Origin: Myroides fluvii
GTDB lineage: Bacteria > Bacteroidota > Bacteroidia > Flavobacteriales > Flavobacteriaceae
Assembly: GCF_009792295.1 (NCBI RefSeq)
Contig: NZ_CP039934.1
Location: 2,190,501 to 2,254,500 of the forward strand
DNA length: 64,000 nt
Direction of reading: 5' to 3'
Shown: piece by piece, positions 32,701 through 41,209 of the stretch
Numbering within the stretch: position 1 is the first letter of the stretch
How the letters are laid out: the number at the start of each line of letters is the position of its first letter
Position numbers and translations under genes: made by a program
Notes under the pieces: model-generated
Database searches by the model: none
Seen by the model: the letters and a program-made list of their open reading frames with translations, nothing else
What the model was told of the DNA's origin: nothing

Positions 32701-33657
32701 AATTTAGCGGTGGAAATTTACGATAAGTACTTGGATAAGAAAACACTAGGAAATGATAATGTCATAAATAATGGTGTGCCTTGGGTGATGGATTATCAAA
32801 CACTAGGCGAGGTGGTTTTCAGAGGAAATGCCAGTGTGAAAAAGGGGGCTTTTTCTTTTGATTTTATTATGCCAAAGGATATTCGACTCAATGAAGGAAA
32901 AGGAAAAGTGAGTTTTTATTCTTCCAATCAACAGATAGAATATACAGGAAATAACGATGATTTGGTTATTGGAGGACTGAATGAAAATGCACCAACAGAT
33001 ATCACACCTCCAATAGCGAGACTCTACCTGGATAATGAATCTTTTGTATCTGGAGGTGCAACAAGCAATAATCCTGTATTTCTTGCGTTTGTTGAAGATG
33101 AAAGTGGAATTAACACGGCGAGTGGAATTGGGCATGATATTGTTATTGTCGTTGATGATAAGGACGATCAAGCAGTTGTTCTAAACGATTATTATGAAAC
33201 GGAGTTGGATAATTTTAGGAAGGGAAAAGTGACCTATCAACTAAATGAGTTGGAACCTGGTATGCACACGATTCAATTTAAAGTGTGGGATGTATACAAC
33301 AACTTATCCACCACTGAAATCCAATTCTTGGTGAAACAAGATGAAGCGTTGAAAATCGAAAAAGTTTTGAATTACCCGAACCCTTTTGTTAATTATACTG
33401 AATTTTGGTTTACGCATAATCGACCGTTGGAGCCTTTGGATGTTCAGGTGCAGATTATGACTATTACGGGGAGAATTGTAAAAACAATGAACCAACAAAT
33501 TACAACGGAAGGAAATTTGAGCCGTGAGATACAATGGGATGGGCGTGATGATTTTGGCGATCGAATAGGAAAAGGAGTCTATATTTATCGCCTAACGGTG
33601 CGTTCATCACAGACGGGAAAAAAAGTCGAAAAAATAGAAAAATTAGTTATACTTTAG
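29797..33657 (+). CDS. porU: Type IX secretion system sortase PorU
   Basis: 1286 aa. A signal peptide covers MKIIINTLLILTCFTLFSQS, so ATG 29809 is an alternative start four codons later. The C25 gingipain-like peptidase domain contains FVNYLGHGGEDGLAQE with H795 and FSIITCEFSRFDDP with C829 (numbers from 29797), the catalytic pair. The end, KVLNYPNPFVNYTEFWF through KGVYIYRLTV, is a FlgD/CTD-like domain. PorU sits on the outer surface and removes the C-terminal signal of T9SS cargo while attaching it to A-LPS or releasing it. porV follows 39 bases downstream, as in most Flavobacteriaceae. Confidence 0.96.
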   Translation: MQIYMKIIINTLLILTCFTLFSQSRRLELKWENKQVEQALSLDDFDVAKIDKNLTFENVNNKLIYSVLETNIPPGFKNNVRILQVTYEDLDANLVSEAKKKLYQEELNMQIKTANVNHIAQSYVYFSPILYSNGVLKRVKSISYVVENQSSLPIQKQSDRNSGRNFISNTVLKQGSWFKFGVTKTGIYKLDRSFLNQLGVPQTIDPRTIQIYGTGGKMLPLLNQANYPTDLQENSIYVHGEAKGTFNAEDYILFYAVGVDQWNEESLTYKNLYVDEGVYFLTYGQQQGLRISNFVEPSASEVTTITTFDGRVFHEQELVNIGKLGRKWFGEEFGIVNNRSFSLELLHLKASEPVTFGVNTASSSYGNTSFSYSINNRFVGAVSFFPIRSATTKGYESFFEKEEYFNTPAVEVTLTYQNGGVPNSKGYLDYIEFLYTGNLIGGSKQYRFSNKNARTTTGIIRWSLSNTNQVHRIWNVADVSAISTLAVGNQSQFSFKTHGGAEQLFQVEIPTDYYAPTLLLNNRVRNQDLKGTVQAQGLVDYLIITNEAFASAAQQLAQFHRQNNSLNPLVVTVEQIYNEFSSGQQDGVAIRNFVRYVYENMQQKGGALKYLNLFGTGSYDYKQRIEQNANIVPLHYGMSKLKKAQNSNSNFSMYTTFMSDDFYGLLDEGEGDMYNLVFGIDVTVGRMLAKNAEEANQAVQKIIAYHGEQARGRWKNNLVAMADDVDKSSDYVLQEETDTIVTRILSHNPFFNAKKIYLDAYVQETSAGGNRYPQARLDFLDAIEKGALFVNYLGHGGEDGLAQERVFTLEDARKLTNENKYPVFSIITCEFSRFDDPNYTSGGEVLFNNSKGGAIALIGTTREIGIDIGRLLNRTFTDLFFENATTYTMADALRHTKNTYTNRDKNVVSYIGDPALKIALPHLKVVLSQVNDEEVTQTVNNPVKALDYVKMKGEIQDESNQLIQSFTGNLAVEIYDKYLDKKTLGNDNVINNGVPWVMDYQTLGEVVFRGNASVKKGAFSFDFIMPKDIRLNEGKGKVSFYSSNQQIEYTGNNDDLVIGGLNENAPTDITPPIARLYLDNESFVSGGATSNNPVFLAFVEDESGINTASGIGHDIVIVVDDKDDQAVVLNDYYETELDNFRKGKVTYQLNELEPGMHTIQFKVWDVYNNLSTTEIQFLVKQDEALKIEKVLNYPNPFVNYTEFWFTHNRPLEPLDVQVQIMTITGRIVKTMNQQITTEGNLSREIQWDGRDDFGDRIGKGVYIYRLTVRSSQTGKKVEKIEKLVIL

Positions 33658-33665
33658 GAAACAAT

Positions 33666-33673
33666 TATATTTG
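33666..33673 (+). promoter_or_regulatory. -7 promoter box for porV
   Basis: TATATTTG, 23 bases before the porV ATG, right after the porU stop. It suggests that porV can also be transcribed on its own. No clear -33 TTG was found. Confidence 0.45.
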
Positions 33674-33696
33674 TACAATATTATAAACACAACTGA

Positions 33697-34839
33697 ATGA
33701 AAAATTTCACAGCATTAGTTTTATCTATATTTGGAGGATCTGCCTTGTATGCACAGACAGATATGCATCCCATTACAACCGGAGTTCCGTTTTTAACTAT
33801 TGCAGCTGATGCGAGATCAGCGGCTTTGGGAGATATGGGGGTTGCAACTACAGCAGATGCTTTTTCACAACAACACAATGCTTCAAAATACGCTTTCGCT
33901 ACTAAAGACCAAGGTTTTGCTTTGAGTTATACGCCCTATATGTCCAAAATATCTAGCGGAATGTCACTTGCTCAAGTAAACTATTTCAATAAATACAACG
34001 AGCGAAGTGCATTTTCAGTAGGGTTTCGCTATTTTGGAATGGGAGAAGTGACCTATAGAGAGGATTACAATAGTATGGGAGCAACCTATAAGCCGAGTGA
34101 GTTTGCTATTGATGCCTCTTATGCATTGAAATTAAGTGAGAAGTTTGGTATGGCCGTTACAGGGCGTTTCATCAATTCCAATCTTAAACTACCTGATACG
34201 GGAGATGGGGATGCATCAAGTGCAAGTACATTTGCTGTTGATATTTCTGGGTTCTATCAATCGGACCGCATGTCTTTTTCTGATTTTGATGGGCGTTGGA
34301 GATTAGGTTTTAACTTACAAAATTTAGGTCCTAAAATGAGCTATAGCGATAAGCCAATAGGTGATTTCTTGCCGGCAAATTTAAAATTAGGTGCTGGTTT
34401 TGATTTTATTTTGGATGATTACAATACGCTGACTATAACGACTGAGTTTAATAAATTGTTAGTGCCTACTCCTCCCGCAGATATCACGGATCCAGAAGAA
34501 ATGCGCAAGTACAACGATATTGGTTGGTTTAAGGGCGTATTTAAATCTTTTGGTGATGCGCCAGGAGGATTTAGTGAAGAAATGAAAGAAGTAGCTTGGG
34601 CTATGGGAGCTGAGTATTGGTATGACAATACATTTGCCTTTCGCGCAGGTTATTTCAATGAAAATAAGAATAAAGGAGCAAGACAATATGCAACCCTAGG
34701 AGCAGGATTTAGATACAGTATGATTACAGTAGATTTATCTTATCTGTTCTCTACATCAAAAATCAACAATCCTTTAGAGAATACACTTCGTTTTTCTTTG
34801 ACATTTGATTTAGGAAGAAAGACTTATTCAAAAGGATAA
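33697..34839 (+). CDS. porV: Type IX secretion outer membrane shuttle protein PorV
   Basis: 380 aa. Signal peptide MKNFTALVLSIFGGSALYAQ. The start of the mature part (VPFLTIAADARSAALGDMGVATTADAFSQQHNASKYAF) is the signature of PorV/LptO, which is a FadL-like outer membrane beta barrel. The rest alternates aromatic-ended strands and ends in LENTLRFSLTFDLGR. PorV collects cargo from the SprA translocon and delivers it to PorU. Its location directly after porU is conserved in the family. Confidence 0.95.
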   Translation: MKNFTALVLSIFGGSALYAQTDMHPITTGVPFLTIAADARSAALGDMGVATTADAFSQQHNASKYAFATKDQGFALSYTPYMSKISSGMSLAQVNYFNKYNERSAFSVGFRYFGMGEVTYREDYNSMGATYKPSEFAIDASYALKLSEKFGMAVTGRFINSNLKLPDTGDGDASSASTFAVDISGFYQSDRMSFSDFDGRWRLGFNLQNLGPKMSYSDKPIGDFLPANLKLGAGFDFILDDYNTLTITTEFNKLLVPTPPADITDPEEMRKYNDIGWFKGVFKSFGDAPGGFSEEMKEVAWAMGAEYWYDNTFAFRAGYFNENKNKGARQYATLGAGFRYSMITVDLSYLFSTSKINNPLENTLRFSLTFDLGRKTYSKG

Positions 34840-34851
34840 CAAGAAAAGTAT

Positions 34852-34859
34852 TATATTTG
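34852..34859 (+). promoter_or_regulatory. -7 promoter box upstream of cdd
   Basis: TATATTTG, same sequence as before porV. Expected transcription start is near 34865, at the very foot of the hairpin at 34866-34900. Confidence 0.5.
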
Positions 34860-34865
34860 TATCAT

Positions 34866-34918
34866 AATCCAAACCGTTAAACCAAAGACGCGTTTGGATT
34901 TTTTATCTCTAATGGTTT
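34866..34918 (+). promoter_or_regulatory. Candidate attenuator leader of cdd
   Basis: AATCCAAAC (34866-34874) pairs perfectly with GTTTGGATT (34892-34900), followed by T6: an intrinsic terminator placed between promoter and cdd. AAACCGTTA (34871-34879) can alternatively pair with TAATGGTTT (34910-34918) with one G-U pair; the two stems share 34871-34874 and exclude each other. It may also simply be the terminator of porV. Confidence 0.45.
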
Positions 34919-34923
34919 GACTT

Positions 34924-35406
34924 ATGAAAAAAGTAGAAGTAGTAACGACATTTATCGAATATGAATCGATTCGCGAATTAGCGCAGCAAGATCAAGAATT
35001 GATGGAACAGGCGATTGCTGTTCGAAAAAATGCATACGCGCCTTATTCACAATTTCGAGTAGGTGCAGCTTTACTTTTAGAAGATGGTACTTTTGTACTT
35101 GGATCCAATCAAGAGAATGCTGCATTTCCGTCGGGATTATGTGCAGAACGCACGGCTATTTTCCAAGCAGGAGCTTTGCACCCGAACAAGCGAATTTTAA
35201 AAATCGCTATTTCAGCATCCTCGGATTTGAAAGTAACCAATCATCCTATTCCTCCTTGTGGAGCATGTAGACAAAGTATATTAGAATATGAAGTGAAACA
35301 AGCACAACCCATTGAAATGTTCTTTATGGGAGCTGAAGGAATGGTGTGTTATTCGCCTTCTCTTTTAAACCTCTTGCCTTTTCACTTTGATGCGAAATCG
35401 ATGTAA
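34924..35406 (+). CDS. cdd: Cytidine deaminase
   Basis: 160 aa, homotetrameric type. Zinc and catalytic residues are in GLCAERTA (C73, E75) and PPCGACRQ (C112, C115); substrate-binding FRVGAALL and GSNQENAAFPSG precede them. It deaminates cytidine and deoxycytidine to uridine and deoxyuridine in the pyrimidine salvage route. The leader contains a possible terminator/antiterminator pair. The short extension of about 20 residues at the N-terminus is seen in other flavobacterial copies. Confidence 0.95.
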   Translation: MKKVEVVTTFIEYESIRELAQQDQELMEQAIAVRKNAYAPYSQFRVGAALLLEDGTFVLGSNQENAAFPSGLCAERTAIFQAGALHPNKRILKIAISASSDLKVTNHPIPPCGACRQSILEYEVKQAQPIEMFFMGAEGMVCYSPSLLNLLPFHFDAKSM

Positions 35407-35529
35407 AATCGATACAAAATACAAGTAGATTAAGGTATAAAGTAAAAAGTTTTACCTCTTTGATAACTAGTTAATTACCCGTTTTAAAAAAAACGAGTGT
35501 TAACCTTGATATTATATCAAATAAATTAT

Positions 35530-35599
35530 TAATTTTGATATGAAAAGGCGATGAAACTAAAACTTCGCTTATAGGTCCCAAAAAAGTTAAACGAGGACC
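35530..35599 (+). promoter_or_regulatory. -7 box and structured leader of the CNNM gene
   Basis: TAATTTTG (35530-35537) fits the -7 consensus with a TTG 21 bases upstream. The 72-base leader can form two hairpins: AGGCGA/TCGCTT (35546-35551 with 35565-35570, one G-U) and GGTCC/GGACC (35574-35578 with 35595-35599). No known riboswitch family was recognised. Confidence 0.35.
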
Positions 35600-35614
35600 C
35601 TTTGAATTTATAAA

Positions 35615-37006
35615 ATGGACACATACCCCCAGATCATCACAATATTAGCTAACGTTAATATTGTTCCCGAAGAAATTTCAGTAGGTAAGTTATTGCTTAC
35701 GTTATTCTTAGTATTCCTAAATGGATTTTTCGTTGCAGCGGAGTTTGCAATTGTAAAAGTAAGAACCTCTCAGATTGAAGTACATCAAGAATTAAACTCT
35801 AAAGTAGCAGGTGTTGCTAAAAATATCGTTGCTAATCTAGATGCTTATTTAGCTGCTACTCAATTAGGAATTACTTTAGCTTCATTAGGATTAGGTTGGG
35901 TAGGAGAGAGTTCATTGACTCCCGTGATCATGAAGGTATTTGAGTTATTCGGCATGACTGGACCAGAATGGTATTCAGTAGCGAAGAGTGTGTCATTCCC
36001 AATTGCCTTTGCTATTATCACAATTTTGCATATTGTATTTGGTGAATTAGCACCAAAATCTATTGCCATTCATTTCCCTACAAAAACAACATTCTCTATA
36101 GCCTTGCCTTTGCGCGTATTCTACTTTGTTTTTAAACCAATTATTTGGATGATGAACGGGTTGGCAAATGGTATTTTACGCATGTTTGGTATTACACCTG
36201 TACATGGTTCGGATATACACACTGAGGAGGAGTTGAAAATGATTATCACCGAAAGTCAAGCAGGTGGTGCAATTGAAGAAACAGAACGCCTTTTGATTCA
36301 AAATGTTTTTGATTTTGACGATAGACGCGTAAACAATATTCAAACGCTGCGTAAAAATGTTTCTGCGATTGAAATCAATACAAGCGTAAAAGAAGCGATT
36401 GATTATGCCATTACAGAAGGTTATTCGCGTTTTCCAGTGTACGATGACTCCCTAGACGATATCAAAGGAGTAATTTATACCAAAGACTTGATGAAGGCGA
36501 TGATTAAAGAGAAAGAAGATGTATCGCTAGGATCTTTAATGCGCGAGCCAATTTATATTTCAGAAAATACATTGATTAAAAATGTACTGAAACAGTTTCA
36601 GGCAAAACACTTACAAATGGCAATTGCGACTAATGAAGTAGGAGAGTTTACAGGAATTGTTACTATGGAGGATATTCTAGAAGAGTTGGTTGGTGAAATT
36701 CAAGATGAGTACGATAATGAAGAGCCTATTGTTGTATCGATAGACGAAGGCGTATACATGGTAGATGCTCACTCGAATATTTCAGATATTAACCGTTGGT
36801 TGCCTTTTAAATTTGAAGAAAGCGAACACTACGACACTTTAGCAGGATTGATTAGTGAAGTTTGTCCGGATCAAGAACTAAAAGAAGGAGATATAGTAGA
36901 TTTAGACCACTACACAGGTGAAGTGATGAATATGTACCGAAACTCTGTAGAAAAGTTGAAATTATCCTTGAAACAAGAGCATATAAACGATATAGCACAG
37001 AGCTAA
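35615..37006 (+). CDS. CNNM/CBS-domain membrane protein (HlyC/CorC family)
   Basis: 463 aa. The DUF21/CNNM region has four hydrophobic spans (LLTLFLVFLNGFFVAAEFAIVKVR, LAATQLGITLASLGLGWVG, FPIAFAIITILHIVFGELAPKSIA, then FYFVFKPIIWMMNGLANGIL). Two CBS domains follow (about 225-345; FPVYDDSLDDIKGVIYTKDL and GEFTGIVTMEDILEELVGEI), then a CorC_HlyC domain (about 365-450). Members are linked to Mg2+/Co2+ efflux or Na+/Mg2+ exchange in the inner membrane, though the name haemolysin persists. It resembles GldE-type proteins but is not next to gliding genes of that group. Confidence 0.92.
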   Translation: MDTYPQIITILANVNIVPEEISVGKLLLTLFLVFLNGFFVAAEFAIVKVRTSQIEVHQELNSKVAGVAKNIVANLDAYLAATQLGITLASLGLGWVGESSLTPVIMKVFELFGMTGPEWYSVAKSVSFPIAFAIITILHIVFGELAPKSIAIHFPTKTTFSIALPLRVFYFVFKPIIWMMNGLANGILRMFGITPVHGSDIHTEEELKMIITESQAGGAIEETERLLIQNVFDFDDRRVNNIQTLRKNVSAIEINTSVKEAIDYAITEGYSRFPVYDDSLDDIKGVIYTKDLMKAMIKEKEDVSLGSLMREPIYISENTLIKNVLKQFQAKHLQMAIATNEVGEFTGIVTMEDILEELVGEIQDEYDNEEPIVVSIDEGVYMVDAHSNISDINRWLPFKFEESEHYDTLAGLISEVCPDQELKEGDIVDLDHYTGEVMNMYRNSVEKLKLSLKQEHINDIAQS

Positions 37007-37020
37007 GAGTTGATATATAG

Positions 37021-37054
37021 AAAAAGGGAAGTCAAAAAAGACTTCCCTTTTTTT
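37021..37054 (+). terminator. Intrinsic terminator after the CNNM gene
   Basis: AAAAAGGGAAGTC (37021-37033), loop of six A, GACTTCCCTTTTT (37040-37052) with a T-run to 37054. Confidence 0.9.
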
Positions 37055-37147
37055 GTACGTTGTTTTTTCGTTTTTTTGCAAAAGTCATTTTTCGTTTAGG
37101 CATGCATTTTTTGACGGCCTAATGCGAAAGCTAAAAGAAAAACAAAA

Positions 37148-37564
37148 ATGAGATACCAAGCAATATATCAAAACATAGACGTAACGACGTATTGTCAATT
37201 GCGCGTCCATTCTGGATTATCGCCTAAAACGGAAATAGCAGCAACGATAGGATTACAAAATTCACTGTGTTGTGTCGCGATTTTAGATCGGGAGAACAAC
37301 AATGAAGTAATCGGAATGGGCAGATTAGTTGGGGATGGCGCTTGCCATTGTCAGGTTGTGGATATTTGTGTTTTACCCGCTCATCAAAAAAGAGGATTAG
37401 GCAAGTTAATTCTGAGTAAGTTAGACGAATATATTCAGGCGAATATACCGAGTTCTTGTTATGTCAATCTCATTGCAGATGGAGAGGCTTATCGCTTATA
37501 CGAACAGTACGGCTTTAAAGAAGTATGGCCTGCATCAAGAGGAATGGGATATACGAAGAAATAG
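37148..37564 (+). CDS. GNAT family N-acetyltransferase
   Basis: 138 aa, a single GNAT domain. Motif A with acetyl-CoA binding is VVDICVLPAHQKRGLGKLIL (the Q-K-R-G-L-G loop at about 82-87); the end YRLYEQYGFKEVWPASRGMGY is the usual motif B. The substrate is unknown. It stands alone between two terminators, on the strand opposite to bshC. Confidence 0.9.
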   Translation: MRYQAIYQNIDVTTYCQLRVHSGLSPKTEIAATIGLQNSLCCVAILDRENNNEVIGMGRLVGDGACHCQVVDICVLPAHQKRGLGKLILSKLDEYIQANIPSSCYVNLIADGEAYRLYEQYGFKEVWPASRGMGYTKK

Positions 37565-37580
37565 CAACAATACAAGGTAA

Positions 37581-37613
37581 AAAAAATAGCGACGGGAACC
37601 GTCGCTATTTTTT
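37581..37613. terminator. Bidirectional terminator between GNAT gene and bshC
   Basis: AAAAAATAGCGACGG (37581-37595), loop GAA, CCGTCGCTATTTTTT (37599-37613). Works for both converging genes; it touches the bshC stop. Confidence 0.9.
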
Positions 37614-39202
37614 TATACTATAAGGATGTCGAACTTTTGCTCTAACGGTTTCAGCTGTTGAAAGAGTTTTTCTATTAATTCATCTCCAGCTTCCTGATAA
37701 AATTGAGCAAAGTTGTAATAGCGTTCTTGTAAACTGTGTTTTGGAAAGAGTTCCAGTTGAATCGCCATTATGCGATCCAGGATTTCCTTATTCTTCTTGC
37801 GCTCTGCTTTTTGTAGGCGTTTTTCCAGATTATGAAGCCCTTTCATTTGCTTTTTTTCTTGTGCATTTACAGCTCCGATAAAAGAGGCATCTGTTTGTTG
37901 AGCAATTTTTCTTAATTGGTCAAACTGAGCTTGTAGGATTTGACGTTGTGTTTCAAAGTCGAATGTTACATCCGATAGTTCAGCAGATTTCTGTTGTAAT
38001 AATGTGGCTGCAGGTGTAAAGACCTCTGACCAAGTTAGCTGTAGTTTATCGAGTTTCTTAACTTGTTTTTCTGTTGCAAGTAAAACAGAGTTTCTCAATA
38101 ATAGCATCGGAAAATCAACTTGATGTAAGTCAAAAACAGGTTTTAACTGCAACCAATACGCTAATTCACCACCCCCACCGATGTAACACAAATTCGGTAA
38201 AATTGTTTCTTGATACAAGGGACGTAAAATAACGTTAGGGCTAAAGCGTTCTGGATGATTATGGAGCTCTTGCAGGATCTCTTCTCTTGAAAAAGAAAGA
38301 GTTGTATTGTTAATCTTATAGCGATTATCTTCCCAGATGATTCGCTCACGCAGTTTGTCTTGAATATAAAATAAGTTAATATCTCGAGGTGTTACTTGTA
38401 CAAAGTAATCCTGTAGAATAGCATAGGTTTTTTCTACTTCTCGAATTGCATTTTGTTGAAGGAGTTCCTGCTGTACAGCAGGTGCAAAAAGAGATTTAAG
38501 TGAAGTGTCATCTCCATCAACAATCACTAAACCATAAGATTCAAATAAAGCGTTAGCCAGATAGCGTGTTGCATCGGCTAAATTGTCGTGCTTGAGATAA
38601 CTCTCTTCAAAAAGAGTTTTGAGTTTTTTTGCATGGTCCCCAGCGTTTAATTGCCCCTTAAATACATCAAACACTTTGTCTAAAGTAGCCGTACTCAATC
38701 TACCTACAGGCCCCTTGCTTTCTTGATCCCAACAAATTTTTTTATCCTGAAAATAGAAGTGATTGATTTCTTCAAAATCGTGATCTTCTGTAGCCATCCA
38801 ATATACAGGAACAAAGTTGTATGCGGGATAGTGTTGTTTTAACTCTAGCGTTAAATTAATCGTAGAAACAATTTTATAAAGAAAATACAACGGTCCTGTG
38901 AATAAATTCAATTGGTGACCTGTTGTAATAGTAAATGTATGTTCCTCTTGTAACAGCGCTAGGTTTTGCTCGGTTGCTAAAGAGGAGGGAATGTTTTTAT
39001 ACTGCTCTACGAGTGCGCGGTATAAAATGGAGCGTTTTTCTAACGAAAAATGTTGTTGTTTAGCTTCTATTTGAAGTTTGAAATTAGCTATAGTAGGAAA
39101 ATGTTGATAAAGTGGTTTTAGTTTTTCCGCTTGGTTGAGGTAGTCGACCATTAATTTAGAAAAATAACCGGCGTTTTGAAATGTTATATTGGGTACCGTC
39201 AT
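37613..39202 (-). CDS. bshC: Bacillithiol biosynthesis cysteine-adding enzyme BshC
   Basis: 529 aa from ATG 39202; the codon at 39217 is TTG and a weaker start. Family signatures: FQNAGYFSKLMVDYLNQ at the N-terminus, FTITTGHQLNLFTGPLYFLYKIVSTI (about 95-118; HIGH-like T-G-H-Q), FVPVYWMATEDHDFEEINHF, NVILRPLYQETILPNLCYIGGGGELAYWLQLKPVF and a long C-terminal coiled coil. It joins cysteine to glucosamine-malate, the last step of bacillithiol synthesis, which Bacteroidota share with Firmicutes. Confidence 0.95.
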   Translation of the reverse strand: MTVPNITFQNAGYFSKLMVDYLNQAEKLKPLYQHFPTIANFKLQIEAKQQHFSLEKRSILYRALVEQYKNIPSSLATEQNLALLQEEHTFTITTGHQLNLFTGPLYFLYKIVSTINLTLELKQHYPAYNFVPVYWMATEDHDFEEINHFYFQDKKICWDQESKGPVGRLSTATLDKVFDVFKGQLNAGDHAKKLKTLFEESYLKHDNLADATRYLANALFESYGLVIVDGDDTSLKSLFAPAVQQELLQQNAIREVEKTYAILQDYFVQVTPRDINLFYIQDKLRERIIWEDNRYKINNTTLSFSREEILQELHNHPERFSPNVILRPLYQETILPNLCYIGGGGELAYWLQLKPVFDLHQVDFPMLLLRNSVLLATEKQVKKLDKLQLTWSEVFTPAATLLQQKSAELSDVTFDFETQRQILQAQFDQLRKIAQQTDASFIGAVNAQEKKQMKGLHNLEKRLQKAERKKNKEILDRIMAIQLELFPKHSLQERYYNFAQFYQEAGDELIEKLFQQLKPLEQKFDILIV

Positions 39203-39239
39203 AAGACATGGAATCAATTAGAAAGTTTGTTTTAAACAA

Positions 39240-39271
39240 AAAAGTTTTACTATCAAGATAGTAAAACTTTT
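39240..39271 (-). terminator. Intrinsic terminator after the T9SS cargo gene
   Basis: AAAAGTTTTACTATC (39240-39254) and GATAGTAAAACTTTT (39257-39271) form a 15-bp perfect stem; on the minus strand a T-run follows. Confidence 0.85.
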
Positions 39272-39304
39272 AAGTATAGTAAAATTACGGTTTTATTTCA
39301 AATA

Positions 39305-41209
39305 TTAATGTATTAATTCAATCCAACCTGAATAAACTCCTTTGATGGATTCAAAATAGTACCAATAGGTTCCACTTGGCAATAAGGTACTGCCACTTCC
39401 TTGTCCATACCATTCATTTTTGTATCCTCCTGTTTTCTTGTACACTTCAATTCCATAGCGATTGAAGATTTTTAAATTGACAACGCCATAAGGAGTAAGG
39501 TCCCAATTGTCATTCAAACCATCACCATTAGGTGATATTCCCTTCGAAATGATACATCCTTCAGTTGTAATGGTAAAGCTATCTTCAAAAGAACAATCGT
39601 TTAATTGAGGTAACCCATAGTCTTTTTTCGCGTAAATATAAATGGTTTTAGGACCATAAAGAAAACTTTCAGGTGTATTAAATTTAATATTATCCCCTTG
39701 TTTATTCGGTTCTACATAATAAGCATATCCCTCGGGTAATTCCGGAAGTTTATAAGGTTCACATGCTGTGTTTAAATGGTCTTTCATTCTAAATCTTGGG
39801 GTAGCAGGTAAGTGAATCTCAGAAACTGTTGGACACGTATTTTGATCCGTTATTTTAGCGCTGATGATTTGTTCGTGATAGTAAGAAACTAAATAATTGG
39901 CTGGATTTTCTATGACATTCGTTTCATTTTCTGCATCTTCTGTGGATGGGTAAAATTGAATGTCATATTTGTCTTGATTCTTATTCGCTAGTAGCGTGCT
40001 AATTGTTTTGGTTAAATCGTAAACAAGCCCAGTTTCTATTTCTGTAGCACAAAACTCAGAATAGGTAAACGAAGTAGATTTTACATCAATATCATTGATA
40101 ATTAATTGAAGGGGAATGTCCACAGGACATTTTTCATCAATGGTCATGCGTATCGTAATATTTCTTTTAGATGAGAGATATTTTTTAGGATTGTTAATCT
40201 TAATGATTGTGTCGTTAAAAGGTTCAAAATAAGTAAAATCAATAGCTCCAATATTGTTTTCATTCAATTTACTTTCAAACTTAGTCAAGTCAAATGTTGC
40301 AATTTTTTCCTTATTTCTTATTTCCTCATAACACAAAGCATATTTTAAAGGTTCTTTGGGCTTTTTAGGTGTTTCGTTGATGACTAAATTGATTTTCATT
40401 GTTTTAGAATACAAACCATTTGCTCTTTTAAAGCGAGCGTAAATACTCTTTGGACTATCTTCTGTTGTTATAGTATAAGGAGACGATAAGGTCGTAGTGG
40501 AAGTAGAATTAGTAGCTTCATCTTCAGTTTCAAAGAAATCGATAGTAAACGATTGATCGATATTGTTAATTTCTGTTTTAATTAAATCTAAATCGAAAAT
40601 TTCTTTTTCATCGTAATTTATATCACATTGTTCATAGGTCTTTTCTATTAGATCGCAGTTTAAAACAGCATTACCTCCAAAAGATAAAGTAAAACCAGCA
40701 TCAGTTGTAGACCAACGATTCACAGCAATTAGAATACCATCTCCAGGTTGTACATCATAATAGCGTACCAAACCAGGTACAGTTGCCGTATTACCCATCC
40801 ATCTAGAAGCTCCTGGTACTTCGCATAACATGGTTTCTGTCAAGGATAGACCAATGTCATATTGACCTGCATCCATACCATCATTTTGAGAACCTCGGTC
40901 TCCAGGGCCTAAGTTGTCAAAGTTAGGATTCTTCCAGGAAGCAAAATCATAGTCAACAGCGGCCTGTGGACTGATTCTAAAAGTGAAAGTTGAACCAGAT
41001 TTAATTTCAACATAAAATAATGCTAATGAACTAGATAAAGGATCAAAAGGGCCACATGGTGTTCTTAATGTGGTGTAATTAGTACTTTGTGGCGTTTGTC
41101 CAACTACTTGTTGGTTTGAGCATATTACTATGACGTCATCTATATTTATTCTCTGAGAATGTATTAAATTTGATACTAGTAGTAAGGTAAGAAGTATAAT
41201 TTTCTTCAT
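39305..41209 (-). CDS. T9SS-secreted protein with CHU_C (type B) sorting domain
   Basis: 634 aa. Signal peptide MKKIILLTLLLVSNLIHSQ. The N-terminal domain (about 25-190) has an all-beta pattern with paired cysteines; a repetitive middle (CYEEIRNKEKIATFDLTKF and FCATEIETGLVYDLTKT units) resembles adhesin repeats. The last 90 residues, beginning GISPNGDGLNDNWDLTPYGVVNLKIFNRYG, form the gliding-motility-associated CHU_C sorting domain that T9SS recognises as a type B signal. It should be exported and anchored or released by PorU/PorV encoded 6-10 kb upstream. Its function is probably adhesion. Confidence 0.9.
   Translation of the reverse strand: MKKIILLTLLLVSNLIHSQRINIDDVIVICSNQQVVGQTPQSTNYTTLRTPCGPFDPLSSSLALFYVEIKSGSTFTFRISPQAAVDYDFASWKNPNFDNLGPGDRGSQNDGMDAGQYDIGLSLTETMLCEVPGASRWMGNTATVPGLVRYYDVQPGDGILIAVNRWSTTDAGFTLSFGGNAVLNCDLIEKTYEQCDINYDEKEIFDLDLIKTEINNIDQSFTIDFFETEDEATNSTSTTTLSSPYTITTEDSPKSIYARFKRANGLYSKTMKINLVINETPKKPKEPLKYALCYEEIRNKEKIATFDLTKFESKLNENNIGAIDFTYFEPFNDTIIKINNPKKYLSSKRNITIRMTIDEKCPVDIPLQLIINDIDVKSTSFTYSEFCATEIETGLVYDLTKTISTLLANKNQDKYDIQFYPSTEDAENETNVIENPANYLVSYYHEQIISAKITDQNTCPTVSEIHLPATPRFRMKDHLNTACEPYKLPELPEGYAYYVEPNKQGDNIKFNTPESFLYGPKTIYIYAKKDYGLPQLNDCSFEDSFTITTEGCIISKGISPNGDGLNDNWDLTPYGVVNLKIFNRYGIEVYKKTGGYKNEWYGQGSGSTLLPSGTYWYYFESIKGVYSGWIELIH

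Noticed and set aside
35546..35599. Known riboswitch such as yybP-ykoY or M-box before the CNNM gene
   Set aside because: None of the conserved loop sequences of these classes is present and the stems are only five or six pairs long.
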